NCBI RefSeq assembly: GCF_012933505.1
Contig: NZ_JABBNB010000003.1
Location: 212,867-276,866, forward strand
Direction of reading: 5' to 3'
Length of the DNA: 64,000 nt
From: Gordonia asplenii
Lineage (GTDB): Bacteria > Actinomycetota > Actinomycetes > Mycobacteriales > Mycobacteriaceae
Below the pieces are notes generated by a model, which did not search any database, was not told the DNA's origin, and worked only from the letters and a program-made list of their open reading frames with translations. The position numbers were made by a program, and so were the translations under genes. This document shows positions 1-9,289 of this stretch, one piece after another (the first letter of the stretch is position 1; every line of letters begins with the position of its first letter).

Positions 1-30
1 CGACGCGTTCCCCTCGAGATCGACGGCGTC

Positions 31-1680
31 GTGCGCTGGCCCGACGCCGATGCTGCCGCATTCCGCGCCGAAGGCTACTGGGCGGACCGGTCGGTACCCG
101 AATACATCGCCGATCGGGTTGGTGCGCAACCGGATTCGACGGCGCTGATCGACGGCGACTGCACACTGACCTACCGGCAGTTGTGGGATCGCTCGTCGGC
201 GGGTGCCGCCGGACTCACGCGGCTCGGTCTCCGGCCGGGTGATCGAGTGGTGGTCCAATTGCCGAACGGATGGCAGTTCGCGGCGTTCCTCCTCGCGTGT
301 ATGCGGACCCGCGTCATCCCGGTGATGGCGATGCCCGCGCATCGGCGCAGCGAACTGACCCACCTCGCCATCCTCAGCGACGCCCGTGCGCTCGTCGTCG
401 CCGACCGGGACCGCGATACCGACCTGCGGGCCGTCGCACAGCATGTCGCGGCGGACGCGCCGTCGGTGGAGTTCGTCGTTCTGCACGGTGAGCTGTCGTC
501 GGGGCCGACCGGCGTCGCCGAATACTCGCTCGCGGACTGCTTGGCCGCTCCGTCGGGCGGCGATCCCGTAGACGGGCTCCCGTTGCCGGCCGGAGGCGAC
601 GTCGCCTGCCTGCTGTTGTCGGGCGGCACCACCGGACTGCCGAAGTTGATCGTGCGGACCCACGACGACTACGCGTACAACATCCTCGCGTGCAATGAGA
701 CATCCGAATTCGATTCGGACACCGTGTATCTGGGTGCGCTGCCGTGCAGCCACAATTTCGCGCTCGCGTGCCCGGGAATCCTCGGCACCTGGTTCGCCGG
801 TGGCGTGGTGGTGTTGCTGGCCACGCCGTCGCCGCGCAGGTCATTGGAGGCGATCGAGGCGCACGGTGTCACCGCGACCGCCGCGGTCCCCGCCGTCGCC
901 CAGGCCTGGATCGAGTACCAGCGCGAACATCATGTGTTGCGGGCGAACTCACTGCGGGTACTGCAGGTCGGCGGCTCACGCATACCCGACGAACTCGCGG
1001 CGCGCGTCGAGCCGGTGCTCGGGGCGCGGTTGCAGCAGGTCTTCGGCATGGCGGAGGGCTTGATCAACATGACCAGGCTCGACGACCCGGCCGACGTCAT
1101 CGAGACGACGCAGGGGCGTCCGGTCAGCGTCGCCGACGAAGTACGAGTCGTCGACGAACGCGGCGAGGATGTGCCCGAGGGCGCCCCCGGCCGGCTGCTG
1201 ACGCGCGGACCGTACACGCCGCGCGGCTACTTCCGTGCGGCAGAACACAATTCGCGGTCATTCACCCCGGACGGGTGGTATGGCAGCGGAGACATCGTGG
1301 TGCGCCGACCCGACGGAAACCTCGTCGTCGCGGGTCGCGACAAGGACATGATCAACCGGGGCGGGGAGAAGATCTCCGCCGAGGAGGTGGAGAACTTCGC
1401 CTATCAGGTCCCCGGCGTCGAAATGGCCGCGGCGGTCGCCATGCCGGATCCCGTGCTGGGGGAACGGCTATGCCTCTACGTCACCCCGGCGTCGGGTGCC
1501 GACGTGACGCTCGACGAGATCATCACCCTGATGGAATCGGCGGGCGTGGCACACTTCAAGATTCCCGAACGGTTGGAGCTGGTCGCGCAGATACCGACCA
1601 CGAAGGTCGGCAAGATCGACAAGAAGGCACTTCGCGACGACATCCGCGCCCGGCTCTCGCGCGCGACGCCGGGCGCGTGA
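31..1680 (+). CDS. 2,3-dihydroxybenzoate-AMP ligase (EntE/DhbE/MbtA family)
   Basis: Activates an aryl acid (2,3-dihydroxybenzoate or salicylate) as the acyl-adenylate and loads it onto an aryl carrier protein, the first step of catecholate or mycobactin-type siderophore assembly. The ANL-superfamily motifs appear in order: the P-loop SGGTTGLPK near residue 200, FGMAEGLI near 340, the GSGDIVV segment, the hinge region GRDKDMINRGGEKISAEE near 440, and the C-terminal catalytic Lys in TTKVGKIDKKAL. Collinear along its length with EntE as I remember that sequence, including the VRWPDADAAAFRAEGYW opening. The GTG at 31 is a plausible start, but the frame is open back to base 1, so the true start could lie outside the window. 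It converges with the acyl-CoA dehydrogenase gene 7 bp downstream. Substrate choice (DHB or salicylate) cannot be settled here. Confidence 0.92.
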   Translation: MRWPDADAAAFRAEGYWADRSVPEYIADRVGAQPDSTALIDGDCTLTYRQLWDRSSAGAAGLTRLGLRPGDRVVVQLPNGWQFAAFLLACMRTRVIPVMAMPAHRRSELTHLAILSDARALVVADRDRDTDLRAVAQHVAADAPSVEFVVLHGELSSGPTGVAEYSLADCLAAPSGGDPVDGLPLPAGGDVACLLLSGGTTGLPKLIVRTHDDYAYNILACNETSEFDSDTVYLGALPCSHNFALACPGILGTWFAGGVVVLLATPSPRRSLEAIEAHGVTATAAVPAVAQAWIEYQREHHVLRANSLRVLQVGGSRIPDELAARVEPVLGARLQQVFGMAEGLINMTRLDDPADVIETTQGRPVSVADEVRVVDERGEDVPEGAPGRLLTRGPYTPRGYFRAAEHNSRSFTPDGWYGSGDIVVRRPDGNLVVAGRDKDMINRGGEKISAEEVENFAYQVPGVEMAAAVAMPDPVLGERLCLYVTPASGADVTLDEIITLMESAGVAHFKIPERLELVAQIPTTKVGKIDKKALRDDIRARLSRATPGA

Positions 1681-1687
1681 TCGAGCG

Positions 1688-2839
1688 CTACAGGCCCAGG
1701 TCGCGCCCGATGATGTCCTTCATGATCTGCGTGGTTCCGCCGAAGATCGTCTGGATGCGGGCGTCGGTGTAGGCCTTGGCCACCCGGTATTCATTCATGT
1801 AGCCGTATCCGCCGTGCAGCTGCAGGCAGTTGTCGATGACCTTCTTCGCCAGCTCCGTGCACCACCACTTGTTCTTCGACGCGTCGACCGCGGTGAGTTC
1901 GCCATCGACCGCGGCACGCAGACAGCGGTCGATGTACTGCTCGGCGATGTCGAGTTCGGTCGCCATCTCGGCCATGGTGAATCGGTTGGCCTGAAACGAG
2001 CCGATCGGCTGGCCGAATGCCTTGCGGTCCTTGACGTATTGCAATGTCTCGTCGAACACGGCGCGTGCACCGCCGATGGCCGAGATGCCGATCGAGAGGC
2101 GTTCGGTCGGCAGGTTGTGCATCAGGTGATAGAAGCCCTTGTTCTCCTCGCCGAGCAGATTGGCCCGCGGGACGCGGACGTCGTCGAAGTGCAGCTCCGC
2201 GGTGTCCTGAGCCTTCTGGCCCATCTTGTCGAGATTGCGTCCGCGTTCGAAACCCGCCATCCCGCGCTCGACGACGATCAGGGAGAACGCCTTGTGCCCC
2301 GCGGCCGGTTCGGGATTGGTGCGGCACACCACGACGACGAGGTCGGAGTTGATACCGGCCGAGATGAACGTCTTGGAACCGTTGACGATGTAGTCGTCAC
2401 CGTCGAGCTTGGCCGAAGTCTTGATGCCGGCGAGGTCGCTGCCCGCACCGGGCTCGGTCATCGCGATGGCGAGAATCGTCTCGCCCGACGCCATGCCGGG
2501 CATCCACCGGGCGCGCTGCTCGTCGTTGGCCAGATGCAGGAAGTAGGGGACGATCACGTCGTTCTGCAGGGTGAATCCCGGTGCGCTGCCGCCGAATCGG
2601 CCCAGCTCCTCGGCGACGATCGCGTTGAACCGGAAATCGTCGGACATGCCCGCGCCGCCGAATTCCTCGGGCACGTTGAAGCCGAGCAGCCCCGCCTCGC
2701 CGGCTTTGCGGTAGACGTCACGGTCGACGACCCCGGCCTTCTCCCAGTCCGCGGAATACGGTGCGACCTCACGGTCGATGAAGGCGCGGACGGACTCGCG
2801 GAACTGCTCGTGCTCGGGCTCGAAAACGGTGCGTTTCAT
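1688..2839 (-). CDS. Acyl-CoA dehydrogenase (FadE family)
   Basis: FAD-dependent alpha,beta-dehydrogenation of an acyl-CoA thioester, passing electrons to ETF. The 383-residue protein has the family layout: an N-terminal helical domain, the FAD/substrate motif AMTEPGAGSDLAGIKT, and the C-terminal helical domain with RKAFGQPIGSFQANRF and LHGGYGY. The segment that carries the catalytic Glu in medium-chain enzymes reads IFGGTTQIMK, with Gly at that position. This is common in long-chain/isovaleryl-type relatives, whose base lies elsewhere. The start was set at the ATG of MKRTVFEPEHEQ, with AGGAG upstream, rather than at longer Arg-rich in-frame extensions. It is the last gene of a minus-strand operon after the thiolase and TetR genes. 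The substrate is unknown. Confidence 0.93.
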   Translation of the reverse strand: MKRTVFEPEHEQFRESVRAFIDREVAPYSADWEKAGVVDRDVYRKAGEAGLLGFNVPEEFGGAGMSDDFRFNAIVAEELGRFGGSAPGFTLQNDVIVPYFLHLANDEQRARWMPGMASGETILAIAMTEPGAGSDLAGIKTSAKLDGDDYIVNGSKTFISAGINSDLVVVVCRTNPEPAAGHKAFSLIVVERGMAGFERGRNLDKMGQKAQDTAELHFDDVRVPRANLLGEENKGFYHLMHNLPTERLSIGISAIGGARAVFDETLQYVKDRKAFGQPIGSFQANRFTMAEMATELDIAEQYIDRCLRAAVDGELTAVDASKNKWWCTELAKKVIDNCLQLHGGYGYMNEYRVAKAYTDARIQTIFGGTTQIMKDIIGRDLGL

Positions 2840-2844
2840 GGCTT

Positions 2845-3477
2845 TCACTGCTCCTGGGAGATGGGAAGGGGTTCGGCTGGTTGGCGCGCGCCGACGGCGC
2901 GCAGGGAGGTCTCGACATACGACGCGGCGACGTCGGCCGGTGTGAGTTCGCCGCCGGGCCGGTACCAGTCGGCGGCCGACCGGCACGCGCCCAGCAGATA
3001 GCGCAGCAGGTTCTTCACGTCGCCGTCGAACTGGAAGTCACCGGCGTAGAGTCCGCGCAGCAGGACGTCTTCGAGTTGATCCTGCAGGGTCGTTCGCATG
3101 CCGATGTACTTGTGGCGCAACGGATTATCCGACTCGATGTAGCGGATCTCGTCTTCGCTGGTGGCCAGCTCGCGGTCGGTGGTCATGTGCAGGACGACCG
3201 CCTCGATGCCGTTGGAGAACTGCTCGATCACGGTGTCGCCGTCGTCGATCGCGGCGGTCACTCGGCGCAGCGCCGAGTCCATCGCGGTGAGCAGGACGGC
3301 CAGGAGGATGCCCTCCTTGTTGTCGTGGTGGTAGTACAGCGTCGGCAGCGACACCCCGGCCCGCGACGCGATGTCGCGGGTCGAGGTGCCGTGGAAGCCG
3401 CGCGCGTGAAATGCCGCCTTGGCCGCCGCCAGGATGGGCGTCAGCGGTACGGGATCGGTTGTGCGCCAGTCGGTCAC
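2845..3477 (-). CDS. TetR/AcrR family transcriptional regulator
   Basis: A 210-residue protein with an N-terminal TetR helix-turn-helix (residues about 10-55: ILAAAKAAFHARGFHGTSTR followed by DIASRAGVSLPTLYYHHDNK) and an all-helical C-terminal ligand-binding domain rich in acidic residues. It starts at a GTG and lies 6 bp after the thiolase stop and 5 bp before the acyl-CoA dehydrogenase start, so it is co-transcribed with both. TetR proteins embedded in beta-oxidation operons usually sense an acyl-CoA and repress their own operon. A palindrome ahead of the thiolase gene is a candidate binding site. The ligand is an inference. Confidence 0.9.
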   Translation of the reverse strand: MTDWRTTDPVPLTPILAAAKAAFHARGFHGTSTRDIASRAGVSLPTLYYHHDNKEGILLAVLLTAMDSALRRVTAAIDDGDTVIEQFSNGIEAVVLHMTTDRELATSEDEIRYIESDNPLRHKYIGMRTTLQDQLEDVLLRGLYAGDFQFDGDVKNLLRYLLGACRSAADWYRPGGELTPADVAASYVETSLRAVGARQPAEPLPISQEQ

Positions 3478-3483
3478 GAGGAC

Positions 3484-4677
3484 TTACAGGCGCTCGATGA
3501 TGGTCGCGTTGGCCATTCCGGCGCCCTCGCACATGGTCTGCAGTCCGTAGCGTCCGCCAGTCGCCTCGAGGTGGCTGACCAGCGTCGACAGCAGCCGGGT
3601 ACCCGACGATCCGAGGGCGTGGCCCAGGGCGATCGCGCCGCCACGGGGGTTCAGTTTGGCGGGGTCCGCGCCGAATTCGTGTGCCCACGCCATCGGGACC
3701 GGCGCGAACGCCTCGTTGACCTCGTAGGCGTCGATGTCGTCGATGGACAGTCCGGAGCGGGCCAGCACCTTCTGCGTCGCCGGGATCGGCGCGGTCAGCA
3801 TGAAGATCGGGTCGTCCCCGGCCACCGAGAAGGAATGGAAGCGCGCACGTGGCGTGAGGTTGAGCTTCGATGCCATGGTGTCGCTCATGATCAGGGCGGC
3901 CGACGCGCCGTCGGTCAGCGGCGAGGAGTTGCCCGGCGTGATGTGCCAGCCCAGGTCGGGGAAACGCTGCGCGAATTCCTCGGAGTAGAACGACGACTTC
4001 AAGCCACGCAGCCCCTCGGCGGTGGTGCCCGCGCGGACGGTCTCGTCGGCGGTGTGCGGGTGGGTGCTGCCGTCGGGTCCGACGACGTCGATCGGAATGA
4101 TCTCCCGATCGAAGAAGCCGTCGGCGATCGCCTGCGCCGCACGACGATGCGACTCGGCGGAGAAGGCGTCCAGCGCGGCACGGTCGAACTTCCACTTCGC
4201 GGCGACGAGTTCGGCTGAAATACCTTGTCCCACAAGCCCTTGTGGGTAGCGCTGGTCGATCGACGGGCCGTAGGGACGCTGTCCGACGGTGGTGAAGCCC
4301 ATCGGGACGCGACTCATCGATTCCACGCCGGCCGCGATGACGATGTCGTACGCGCCCGCGATCACGCCCTGTGCGGCGAAGTGCGCGGCCTGCTGGCTCG
4401 ATCCGCACTGGCGATCCACGGTGGTCGCCGGCACCGACTCGGGAAAGCCGGCCGACAGCGCCGCGGTCCGCGAGATGTTGAGCGCCTGCTCGCCGGCCTG
4501 TCCGACGCAGCCGCCGATCACATCGTCGACGAGTGCGGGATCGAGGTCGTTGCGCTCGACGATGGTGCGCAGTACGTGGGCGAGGAGCTCGACGGGCTTG
4601 GTACCCGACAGGGCGCCGCCGGGCTTGCCTTTTCCGGAGGCGAGTCGGGCGACGTCGACGATGACGGCTTCGGTCAT
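3484..4677 (-). CDS. Acetyl-CoA acetyltransferase / thiolase
   Basis: Thiolase of 397 residues that cleaves a 3-ketoacyl-CoA or condenses two acyl-CoAs. The nucleophilic Cys91 sits in VDRQCGSSQQ, the catalytic His in GGAIALGHALGSSG, and the second active-site Cys in LQTMCEGAGMANA near the C terminus, so it should be active. ATG start. First gene of a three-gene minus-strand operon with a TetR regulator and an acyl-CoA dehydrogenase, which points to catabolic beta-oxidation of a specific acid, not acetoacetyl-CoA synthesis. It closely resembles the thiolase at 30064-31233, and both carry Cys at residue 91. Confidence 0.93.
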   Translation of the reverse strand: MTEAVIVDVARLASGKGKPGGALSGTKPVELLAHVLRTIVERNDLDPALVDDVIGGCVGQAGEQALNISRTAALSAGFPESVPATTVDRQCGSSQQAAHFAAQGVIAGAYDIVIAAGVESMSRVPMGFTTVGQRPYGPSIDQRYPQGLVGQGISAELVAAKWKFDRAALDAFSAESHRRAAQAIADGFFDREIIPIDVVGPDGSTHPHTADETVRAGTTAEGLRGLKSSFYSEEFAQRFPDLGWHITPGNSSPLTDGASAALIMSDTMASKLNLTPRARFHSFSVAGDDPIFMLTAPIPATQKVLARSGLSIDDIDAYEVNEAFAPVPMAWAHEFGADPAKLNPRGGAIALGHALGSSGTRLLSTLVSHLEATGGRYGLQTMCEGAGMANATIIERL

Positions 4678-4740
4678 GGTTGTGCGACCTTTCGAGGGCG
4701 GGGTGATGACGCGTCGATGAGCAGTTGGCGATGGGCCGAT

Positions 4741-4754
4741 CTAACGCTCGTTCT
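4741..4754. promoter_or_regulatory. Candidate TetR operator upstream of the thiolase operon
   Basis: The perfect palindrome AACG-CT-CGTT at 4743-4752 lies about 66 bp upstream of the thiolase start and is extended imperfectly on both sides (minus strand TAGAACGAGCGTTAGA). It is in the right place for autoregulation by the TetR gene inside this operon. The assignment rests only on symmetry and position. Confidence 0.35.
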
Positions 4755-4805
4755 ATTGGTTTAGCATGCGGAAACGGCGTGCGGCAAGAGGCTCGGGGCA
4801 AAACG

Positions 4806-4836
4806 AAACCCCCAGGCCGGTGGCCTGGGGGTTTCA
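4806..4836 (-). terminator. Intrinsic terminator of the B-4DMT-type membrane protein gene
   Basis: A perfect 14-bp inverted repeat (GAAACCCCCAGGCC / GGCCTGGGGGTTTC) with a 3-nt loop. Read on the minus strand it is followed by GTTTT. It lies 17 bp beyond the stop codon of the minus-strand gene at 4854-5351 and separates that gene from the promoter of the thiolase operon. Confidence 0.85.
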
Positions 4837-4853
4837 GTGAGCGTGCGGGTGAG

Positions 4854-5351
4854 TCAGTGACTCACGCGGGCGTCGGCGAAGCGTGCCCCGCCGGCGTCGG
4901 AATCGTCCGACGGCGGTTGGCTCTTGCGCTGCTGGCGGCGGACCAGCATGCGTCCGACGCTGGCGCCGGCGAATGCGGGGATGAAGATGATGAGGGCGGT
5001 GAAGAACGCACCCGCGGTCATCTCGATCCAGAAGCTCGCCTCGCCGATACCGGCGAAGACGAACTTGCCGAGCAGCCAGCAGACCAGTCCGGCGACCCAG
5101 CCGGCGAACAGGCCCGCCCGCAGCCAGCGGATGGTGAGATCCTCGTAGTCGTCGGGGTCCTCGTGGGCCTGCGCGTCACGCAGACCGTCGATGCCACCGC
5201 CGATGATCGCGATGAATACCACGATGGCCACGCCGACCGTCTTCCACACCGTGCCGTGCAGCGGGGCGTTCACCATGAGGATGCCCAGTACGACCCGGGT
5301 GACGATATGTGCCGCGGACATGATGACACCACGGAGCAACCACGAATTCAT
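4854..5351 (-). CDS. Four-TM conserved membrane protein (B-4DMT transporter-like)
   Basis: A 165-residue protein with four predicted hydrophobic segments (about residues 8-25, 35-52, 80-102 and 108-130), a loop of mixed charge (DAQAHEDPDDYEDLTIRW) and a polar Ser/Asp-rich C-terminal tail. It matches my memory of the mycobacterial conserved membrane protein encoded beside pepQ-efp-nusB (Rv2536 neighbourhood), sometimes named B-4DMT transporter. The substrate is unknown. The start is the ATG of MNSWLLRGV, because the upstream in-frame extension runs into the intergenic promoter. Transcribed divergently from pepQ and followed by a strong hairpin terminator. Confidence 0.75.
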   Translation of the reverse strand: MNSWLLRGVIMSAAHIVTRVVLGILMVNAPLHGTVWKTVGVAIVVFIAIIGGGIDGLRDAQAHEDPDDYEDLTIRWLRAGLFAGWVAGLVCWLLGKFVFAGIGEASFWIEMTAGAFFTALIIFIPAFAGASVGRMLVRRQQRKSQPPSDDSDAGGARFADARVSH

Positions 5352-5429
5352 GGGGTTAGCGTACTCAACGGTAATCGTGAAGGGAATCACAACCCGCATA
5401 TTCGTGTAGTGCGGCGTAAGTTGTCAGCC

Positions 5430-6539
5430 ATGGCAGAATCGATATCCACAGGTCAGCGGGTTCGTCGTGACAAAGTCCGCACGGCACTCGCACCGCTCGA
5501 CGTCGACGCGATCGTCGTCTCCGACCTGATCAACGTCCGATATCTCAGCGGATTCACCGGATCGAACGCCGCATTGCTGTGCCGCGCCGACGCCGCCGGC
5601 GACCCGGATTCCATCGCCACCGACGGCCGCTACCTCACCCAGATCGCCCAGCAGAGCCCCGACCTCCCGACCACCATCGAGCGCGACGTCGTCGGGGCGC
5701 TGCTCGACGCGGCGCGCGATGAGGGGCTGCGCAGGATCGCCGTCGAAGGCGACGCGCTGTCGGTCGCCGCCTACCAGCGTCTCGCCGAGCGATTCGACGG
5801 GCGACTCGAGTTGATCCCGACGTCGGGCGTGGTGGAGGCGCTGCGCGAGGTCAAGGACTCCTCCGAGATCGACCTGCTCACCCGCGCGTGCGCCGCTGCC
5901 GATCAGGCACTGGCCACCATCATCGCCGACGGCGTGCTGTCACCCGGCCGCACCGAACGCGACGTCGCCCGCACGCTCGAATGGCAGATGTACGCCCACG
6001 GCGCCGACGCGATCGCCTTCGAGACGATCGTGGCGACCGGGCCCAACTCGGCGATTCCGCATCATCGGCCGACCGAGGCGGTGCTCGCGCCGGGGGACTT
6101 CGTCAAACTCGACTTCGGGGCGGTGATCGGGGGCTACCACTCGGACATGACCCGCACCTATGTGCTCGATCACGCCGCCGACTGGCAGACCGACATCTAC
6201 GACTTGGTCGCACAAGCCCAGGCGGCCGGTCGGCACGCCCTGAAACCCGGTGCTGACCTGCGTGGAATCGACGCCGCCGCACGTGAGGTGATCGCCGCCG
6301 CCGGGCACGGCGAGCATTACGTGCACGGCCTCGGCCACGGCGTCGGCCTGCAGATACACGAAGCGCCGGGAATCGGATCGCTGGCTACCGGTACACTGCC
6401 CTTCGGCGCAGCAGTAACTGTGGAGCCTGGTGTTTACGTGCCCGGCGCAGGTGGCGTCCGCATCGAGGACACCCTTGTCGTCACCGACGGCGACCCGCTT
6501 CTGCTGACCACTACCGACAAGACGTTCACCGTCCTGTGA
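5430..6539 (+). CDS. pepQ: Xaa-Pro aminopeptidase / dipeptidase (M24B)
   Basis: Cytoplasmic dinuclear-metal peptidase that cleaves N-terminal residues preceding proline. The 369-residue protein has the N-terminal creatinase-like domain ([20 protein letters not shown]) and a C-terminal pita-bread domain. The metal ligands are visible: two Asp in [19 protein letters not shown], His in [15 protein letters not shown], and two Glu in [12 protein letters not shown] and RIEDTLVV. The start is the ATG of [11 protein letters not shown]; a longer in-frame extension would cover the divergent promoter. efp lies 92 bp downstream, as in mycobacteria. Confidence 0.93.
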   Translation: MAESISTGQRVRRDKVRTALAPLDVDAIVVSDLINVRYLSGFTGSNAALLCRADAAGDPDSIATDGRYLTQIAQQSPDLPTTIERDVVGALLDAARDEGLRRIAVEGDALSVAAYQRLAERFDGRLELIPTSGVVEALREVKDSSEIDLLTRACAAADQALATIIADGVLSPGRTERDVARTLEWQMYAHGADAIAFETIVATGPNSAIPHHRPTEAVLAPGDFVKLDFGAVIGGYHSDMTRTYVLDHAADWQTDIYDLVAQAQAAGRHALKPGADLRGIDAAAREVIAAAGHGEHYVHGLGHGVGLQIHEAPGIGSLATGTLPFGAAVTVEPGVYVPGAGGVRIEDTLVVTDGDPLLLTTTDKTFTVL

Positions 6540-6631
6540 CGATGGCACACGCCGTGCTGCCCGACGACGTCGGGCGGCGCCGGCAGTGCCCTCGGCACCG
6601 GCGCGACGGTGTCAACAGGAAGGCGACGCCG

Positions 6632-7195
6632 ATGGCGACTACCTCAGATTTCAAGAACGGCCTCGTGCTGCGCATGGACAACCAGCTGTGGCAGATCCAG
6701 GAATTTCAGCACGTCAAGCCGGGTAAGGGACCCGCATTCGTGCGCACCAAGATCAAGAACGTGATGTCGGGCAAGATCGTCGACAAGACCTTCAACGCCG
6801 GCGTCAAGGTGGAGACCGCGACCGTCGACCGGCGCGACATGACCTACCTGTACAACGACGGCTCCGACTTCGTCTTCATGGACACCGAGACCTACGAGCA
6901 GCTGCCGCTGTCGCCGGAGACCGTCGGCGACGGATCGCGCTTCCTGCTGGAGAACATGACCGTCCAGGTCTCGCTCAACGAGGGACTTCCGCTGTTCATC
7001 GAGCTGCCGGTGACCATCGAACTCGTCGTCGCGCAGACCGATCCGGGCCTGCAGGGTGACCGCTCCACCGGCGGCACCAAGCCCGCGACGCTGGAGACCG
7101 GCGCCGAGATCCAGGTACCGCTGTTCATCAACACCGGCGACAAGCTGAAGGTCGACTCGCGCGACGGCAGCTACCTCGGCCGCGTCAACAGCTGA
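6632..7195 (+). CDS. efp: Translation elongation factor P
   Basis: Relieves ribosome stalling at polyproline stretches. At 187 residues it has the canonical length and three beta-barrel domains: KOW-like at the N terminus (residues 1-60), a central OB (65-125) and a C-terminal OB (130-185, with [16 protein letters not shown] and [17 protein letters not shown]). The tip residue of the domain I loop is Lys32 in KPGKGPAF. I saw no adjacent EpmA/EpmB modification genes. ATG start with AGGAAGG upstream. nusB follows after 12 bp. Confidence 0.97.
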   Translation: MATTSDFKNGLVLRMDNQLWQIQEFQHVKPGKGPAFVRTKIKNVMSGKIVDKTFNAGVKVETATVDRRDMTYLYNDGSDFVFMDTETYEQLPLSPETVGDGSRFLLENMTVQVSLNEGLPLFIELPVTIELVVAQTDPGLQGDRSTGGTKPATLETGAEIQVPLFINTGDKLKVDSRDGSYLGRVNS

Positions 7196-7207
7196 CGCCC
7201 GCCGCAC

Positions 7208-7681
7208 GTGAAGCATTCGGGAACCCGGCACAAGGCCCGCAAACGCGCCGTCGACCTGCTCTTCGAGGCCGAGGCCAAAGGCGTGTCGCCGCTGTCGCTG
7301 ATCGCCGAACGCCGGGAGCTGGTGCTCGACGACGAGAGCGTCGGCACCGTGCACGACTACACGGCGACGGTGATCGAGGGGATCGACGCCGACTACCCGC
7401 AGATCGACGCCGTCGTGGCATCCCACCTCAAGGAGTGGACGCTGCCGCGGCTGCCCGCCGTCGACCGGGCCATCCTGCGTCTGGCGACGTGGGAACTGTT
7501 CAACTCCTACGACGTCGACCCCGAGGTCATCGTCGACGAGGCCGTCGAGTTGGCCAAAGAACTGTCGACCGACGACTCGCCCGGATTCGTCAACGGGGTG
7601 CTCGGCACGATCGCCGAACTCGCCCCGCAGGTACGAGCCGCCGCACAGGCCGGTGGAACTCGTGAGGACAGGCAAGCGTAG
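7208..7681 (+). CDS. nusB: Transcription antitermination protein NusB
   Basis: An all-helical RNA-binding factor that, with NusE/S10, binds boxA of rRNA leaders and promotes antitermination. The 157-residue protein shows the family signatures: N-terminal [19 protein letters not shown] and central [18 protein letters not shown], then [23 protein letters not shown] start just after efp. It ends 61 bp before pyrR, and the intervening leader carries the PyrR RNA element, so efp-nusB read-through into the pyr operon would be subject to that control. Confidence 0.95.
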   Translation: MKHSGTRHKARKRAVDLLFEAEAKGVSPLSLIAERRELVLDDESVGTVHDYTATVIEGIDADYPQIDAVVASHLKEWTLPRLPAVDRAILRLATWELFNSYDVDPEVIVDEAVELAKELSTDDSPGFVNGVLGTIAELAPQVRAAAQAGGTREDRQA

Positions 7682-7702
7682 GATTGCCACTCGGCAAGAC
7701 AT

Positions 7703-7740
7703 CCTTTAACGGACCGTCCAGTGAGGCGGGGAAGGAGGTC
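7703..7740 (+). promoter_or_regulatory. PyrR-binding RNA element in the pyr leader
   Basis: The segment ACCGTCCAGTGAGGCGGG (7713-7730) followed by GAAGGAGG matches the consensus loop of PyrR-regulated leaders (UCCAGnGAGGY) as known from Bacillus attenuators and from mycobacterial pyr leaders. Here the element runs directly into the Shine-Dalgarno sequence of pyrR 8 bp before the ATG, and I see no terminator hairpin. This favours translational repression: PyrR-UMP stabilises a hairpin that hides the ribosome-binding site. The consensus match is direct; the mechanism is inferred from mycobacterial precedent. Confidence 0.85.
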
Positions 7741-7742
7741 AG

Positions 7743-8342
7743 ATGGTGAATCGAAGCGACGCGCAGGCGACTGGGCCTTCGCGCGTACTGCTCGATGCCG
7801 CTGACGTCGGACGGACCATCGCACGGATGGCCCACCAGATCATCGAGAAGACCGCGCTCGACGCCCCCGGGGCGAAGCCGGTCGTCATCGTCGGAATCCC
7901 GACGCGGGGAACATTCCTCGGTCGGCGGCTGGCCGAACGCATCGCCGAATTCTCCGGCGTCGACGTTCCCACCGGCTACCTCGACATCACCCTCTATCGC
8001 GACGACCTGCGCGACAAGCCGCACCGCGCGCTCGAACGTACGGTCGTCCCGCGCGGCGGCGTCGACCACGCCCGCGTGATCCTCGTCGACGACGTGCTGT
8101 TCTCCGGCCGCACGGTGCGCGCCGCCCTCGACGCACTACGCGACCTGGGGCGCCCGGCGAGTGTTCAGCTGGCGGTCCTCGTCGATCGCGGTCATCGTGA
8201 ACTGCCGCTGCGCGCCGACTACGTCGGCAAGAACATCCCCACCGCCCGCGAGGAACTGGTCGCGGTGCACCTCGCCGAGCACGACGGCGTCGACGAAGTG
8301 GTACTGACGTCACCGCTGACCGACACGGCGGGGGAGAACTGA
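7743..8342 (+). CDS. pyrR: PyrR regulator / uracil phosphoribosyltransferase
   Basis: Bifunctional protein: it senses UMP/UTP, binds the pyr leader RNA, and can have uracil phosphoribosyltransferase activity. The 199-residue protein has the type I phosphoribosyltransferase fold, with the PRPP loop [21 protein letters not shown] and the PyrR-specific [15 protein letters not shown] and [13 protein letters not shown] segments. ATG start with a strong GGAGG inside the regulatory element. The stop TGA overlaps the pyrB ATG by one base, so translation is coupled and repression of pyrR should reach the genes below. Confidence 0.96.
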   Translation: MVNRSDAQATGPSRVLLDAADVGRTIARMAHQIIEKTALDAPGAKPVVIVGIPTRGTFLGRRLAERIAEFSGVDVPTGYLDITLYRDDLRDKPHRALERTVVPRGGVDHARVILVDDVLFSGRTVRAALDALRDLGRPASVQLAVLVDRGHRELPLRADYVGKNIPTAREELVAVHLAEHDGVDEVVLTSPLTDTAGEN

Positions 8343-9289
8343 TGCGCCACCTGCTGTCCACCGCGAGTCTCTCGCGCGACGACGCCACCGCGCTGCTCGA
8401 CGATGCCGAACGCTTCGAGCAGGCGCTCGCCGGCCGCGAGGTGCGTAAGCTGCCGACCCTGCGCGGCCGCACCGTGATGACGGTGTTCTACGAGAACTCC
8501 ACCCGCACCAGGGTGTCCTTCGAGGTCGCGGGCAAGTGGATGAGCGCCGACGTCATCAACGTGAGCGCCTCCAGTTCGTCGGCCAGCAAGGGCGAGTCCC
8601 TGCGCGACACCGTCAAGACCCTGCACGCCGCCGGTGCGGACGCGCTGATCGTGCGGCACCCGGCGTCGGGCGCGGCCCACCAGATCGCGGCCTGGACCGC
8701 GGAGACGGACGGGTCGGGTCCCTCGGTCATCAACGCCGGCGACGGCACCCACGAGCATCCCACCCAGGCGCTGCTCGACGCCCTGACACTGCGCCAACGC
8801 CTCGGATCGCTCGACGGACGACGCGTGGTGATCGTCGGCGACGTGCTGCACTCGCGGGTCGCGCGATCCAACGCGTTCCTGCTCTCGACCCTCGGCGCCG
8901 ACGTCACCCTGGTCGCGCCGCCGACGTTGCTGCCCACCGGCGTCGAGCAGTGGCCGGTGAACATCAGCACCTCGCTCGACGCCGAACTGCCCGCCGCCGA
9001 CGCCGTGATGATGCTGCGGGTGCAGGCCGAACGCATGAACGGCGGCTTCTTCCCGTCGTCGCGCGAGTACGCGGTCCGCTACGGGCTCAGCGAGAAGCGG
9101 ATGAAAGCGCTGTCCGACGACGCCGTGGTGCTGCACCCCGGCCCGATGCTGCGCGGTATGGAGATCGGCTACTCGGTGGCCGACTCGCCGCGGGCAGCGG
9201 TGCTGGAGCAGGTCCGCAACGGCGTGCACGTGCGGATGGCCGTGCTGTTCAGACTGCTCGTGGGGACCGATGAAGGAGAGATTTCGTGA
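8342..9289 (+). CDS. pyrB: Aspartate carbamoyltransferase catalytic chain
   Basis: Condenses carbamoyl phosphate with L-aspartate, the second committed step of UMP synthesis. The 315-residue protein has the carbamoyl-phosphate motif [12 protein letters not shown] near residue 50, [17 protein letters not shown], the [12 protein letters not shown] motif and [13 protein letters not shown]. No regulatory pyrI chain is seen, consistent with an unregulated trimer as in other actinobacteria. The ATG overlaps the pyrR stop. pyrC starts 4 bp before its stop. Confidence 0.96.
   Translation: MRHLLSTASLSRDDATALLDDAERFEQALAGREVRKLPTLRGRTVMTVFYENSTRTRVSFEVAGKWMSADVINVSASSSSASKGESLRDTVKTLHAAGADALIVRHPASGAAHQIAAWTAETDGSGPSVINAGDGTHEHPTQALLDALTLRQRLGSLDGRRVVIVGDVLHSRVARSNAFLLSTLGADVTLVAPPTLLPTGVEQWPVNISTSLDAELPAADAVMMLRVQAERMNGGFFPSSREYAVRYGLSEKRMKALSDDAVVLHPGPMLRGMEIGYSVADSPRAAVLEQVRNGVHVRMAVLFRLLVGTDEGEIS

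Noticed and set aside
1688..1780. Acyl-CoA dehydrogenase lacking the usual catalytic Glu (IFGGT)
   Set aside because: Some long-chain and isovaleryl-type enzymes place the base elsewhere and share this segment, so it is not evidence of inactivity.
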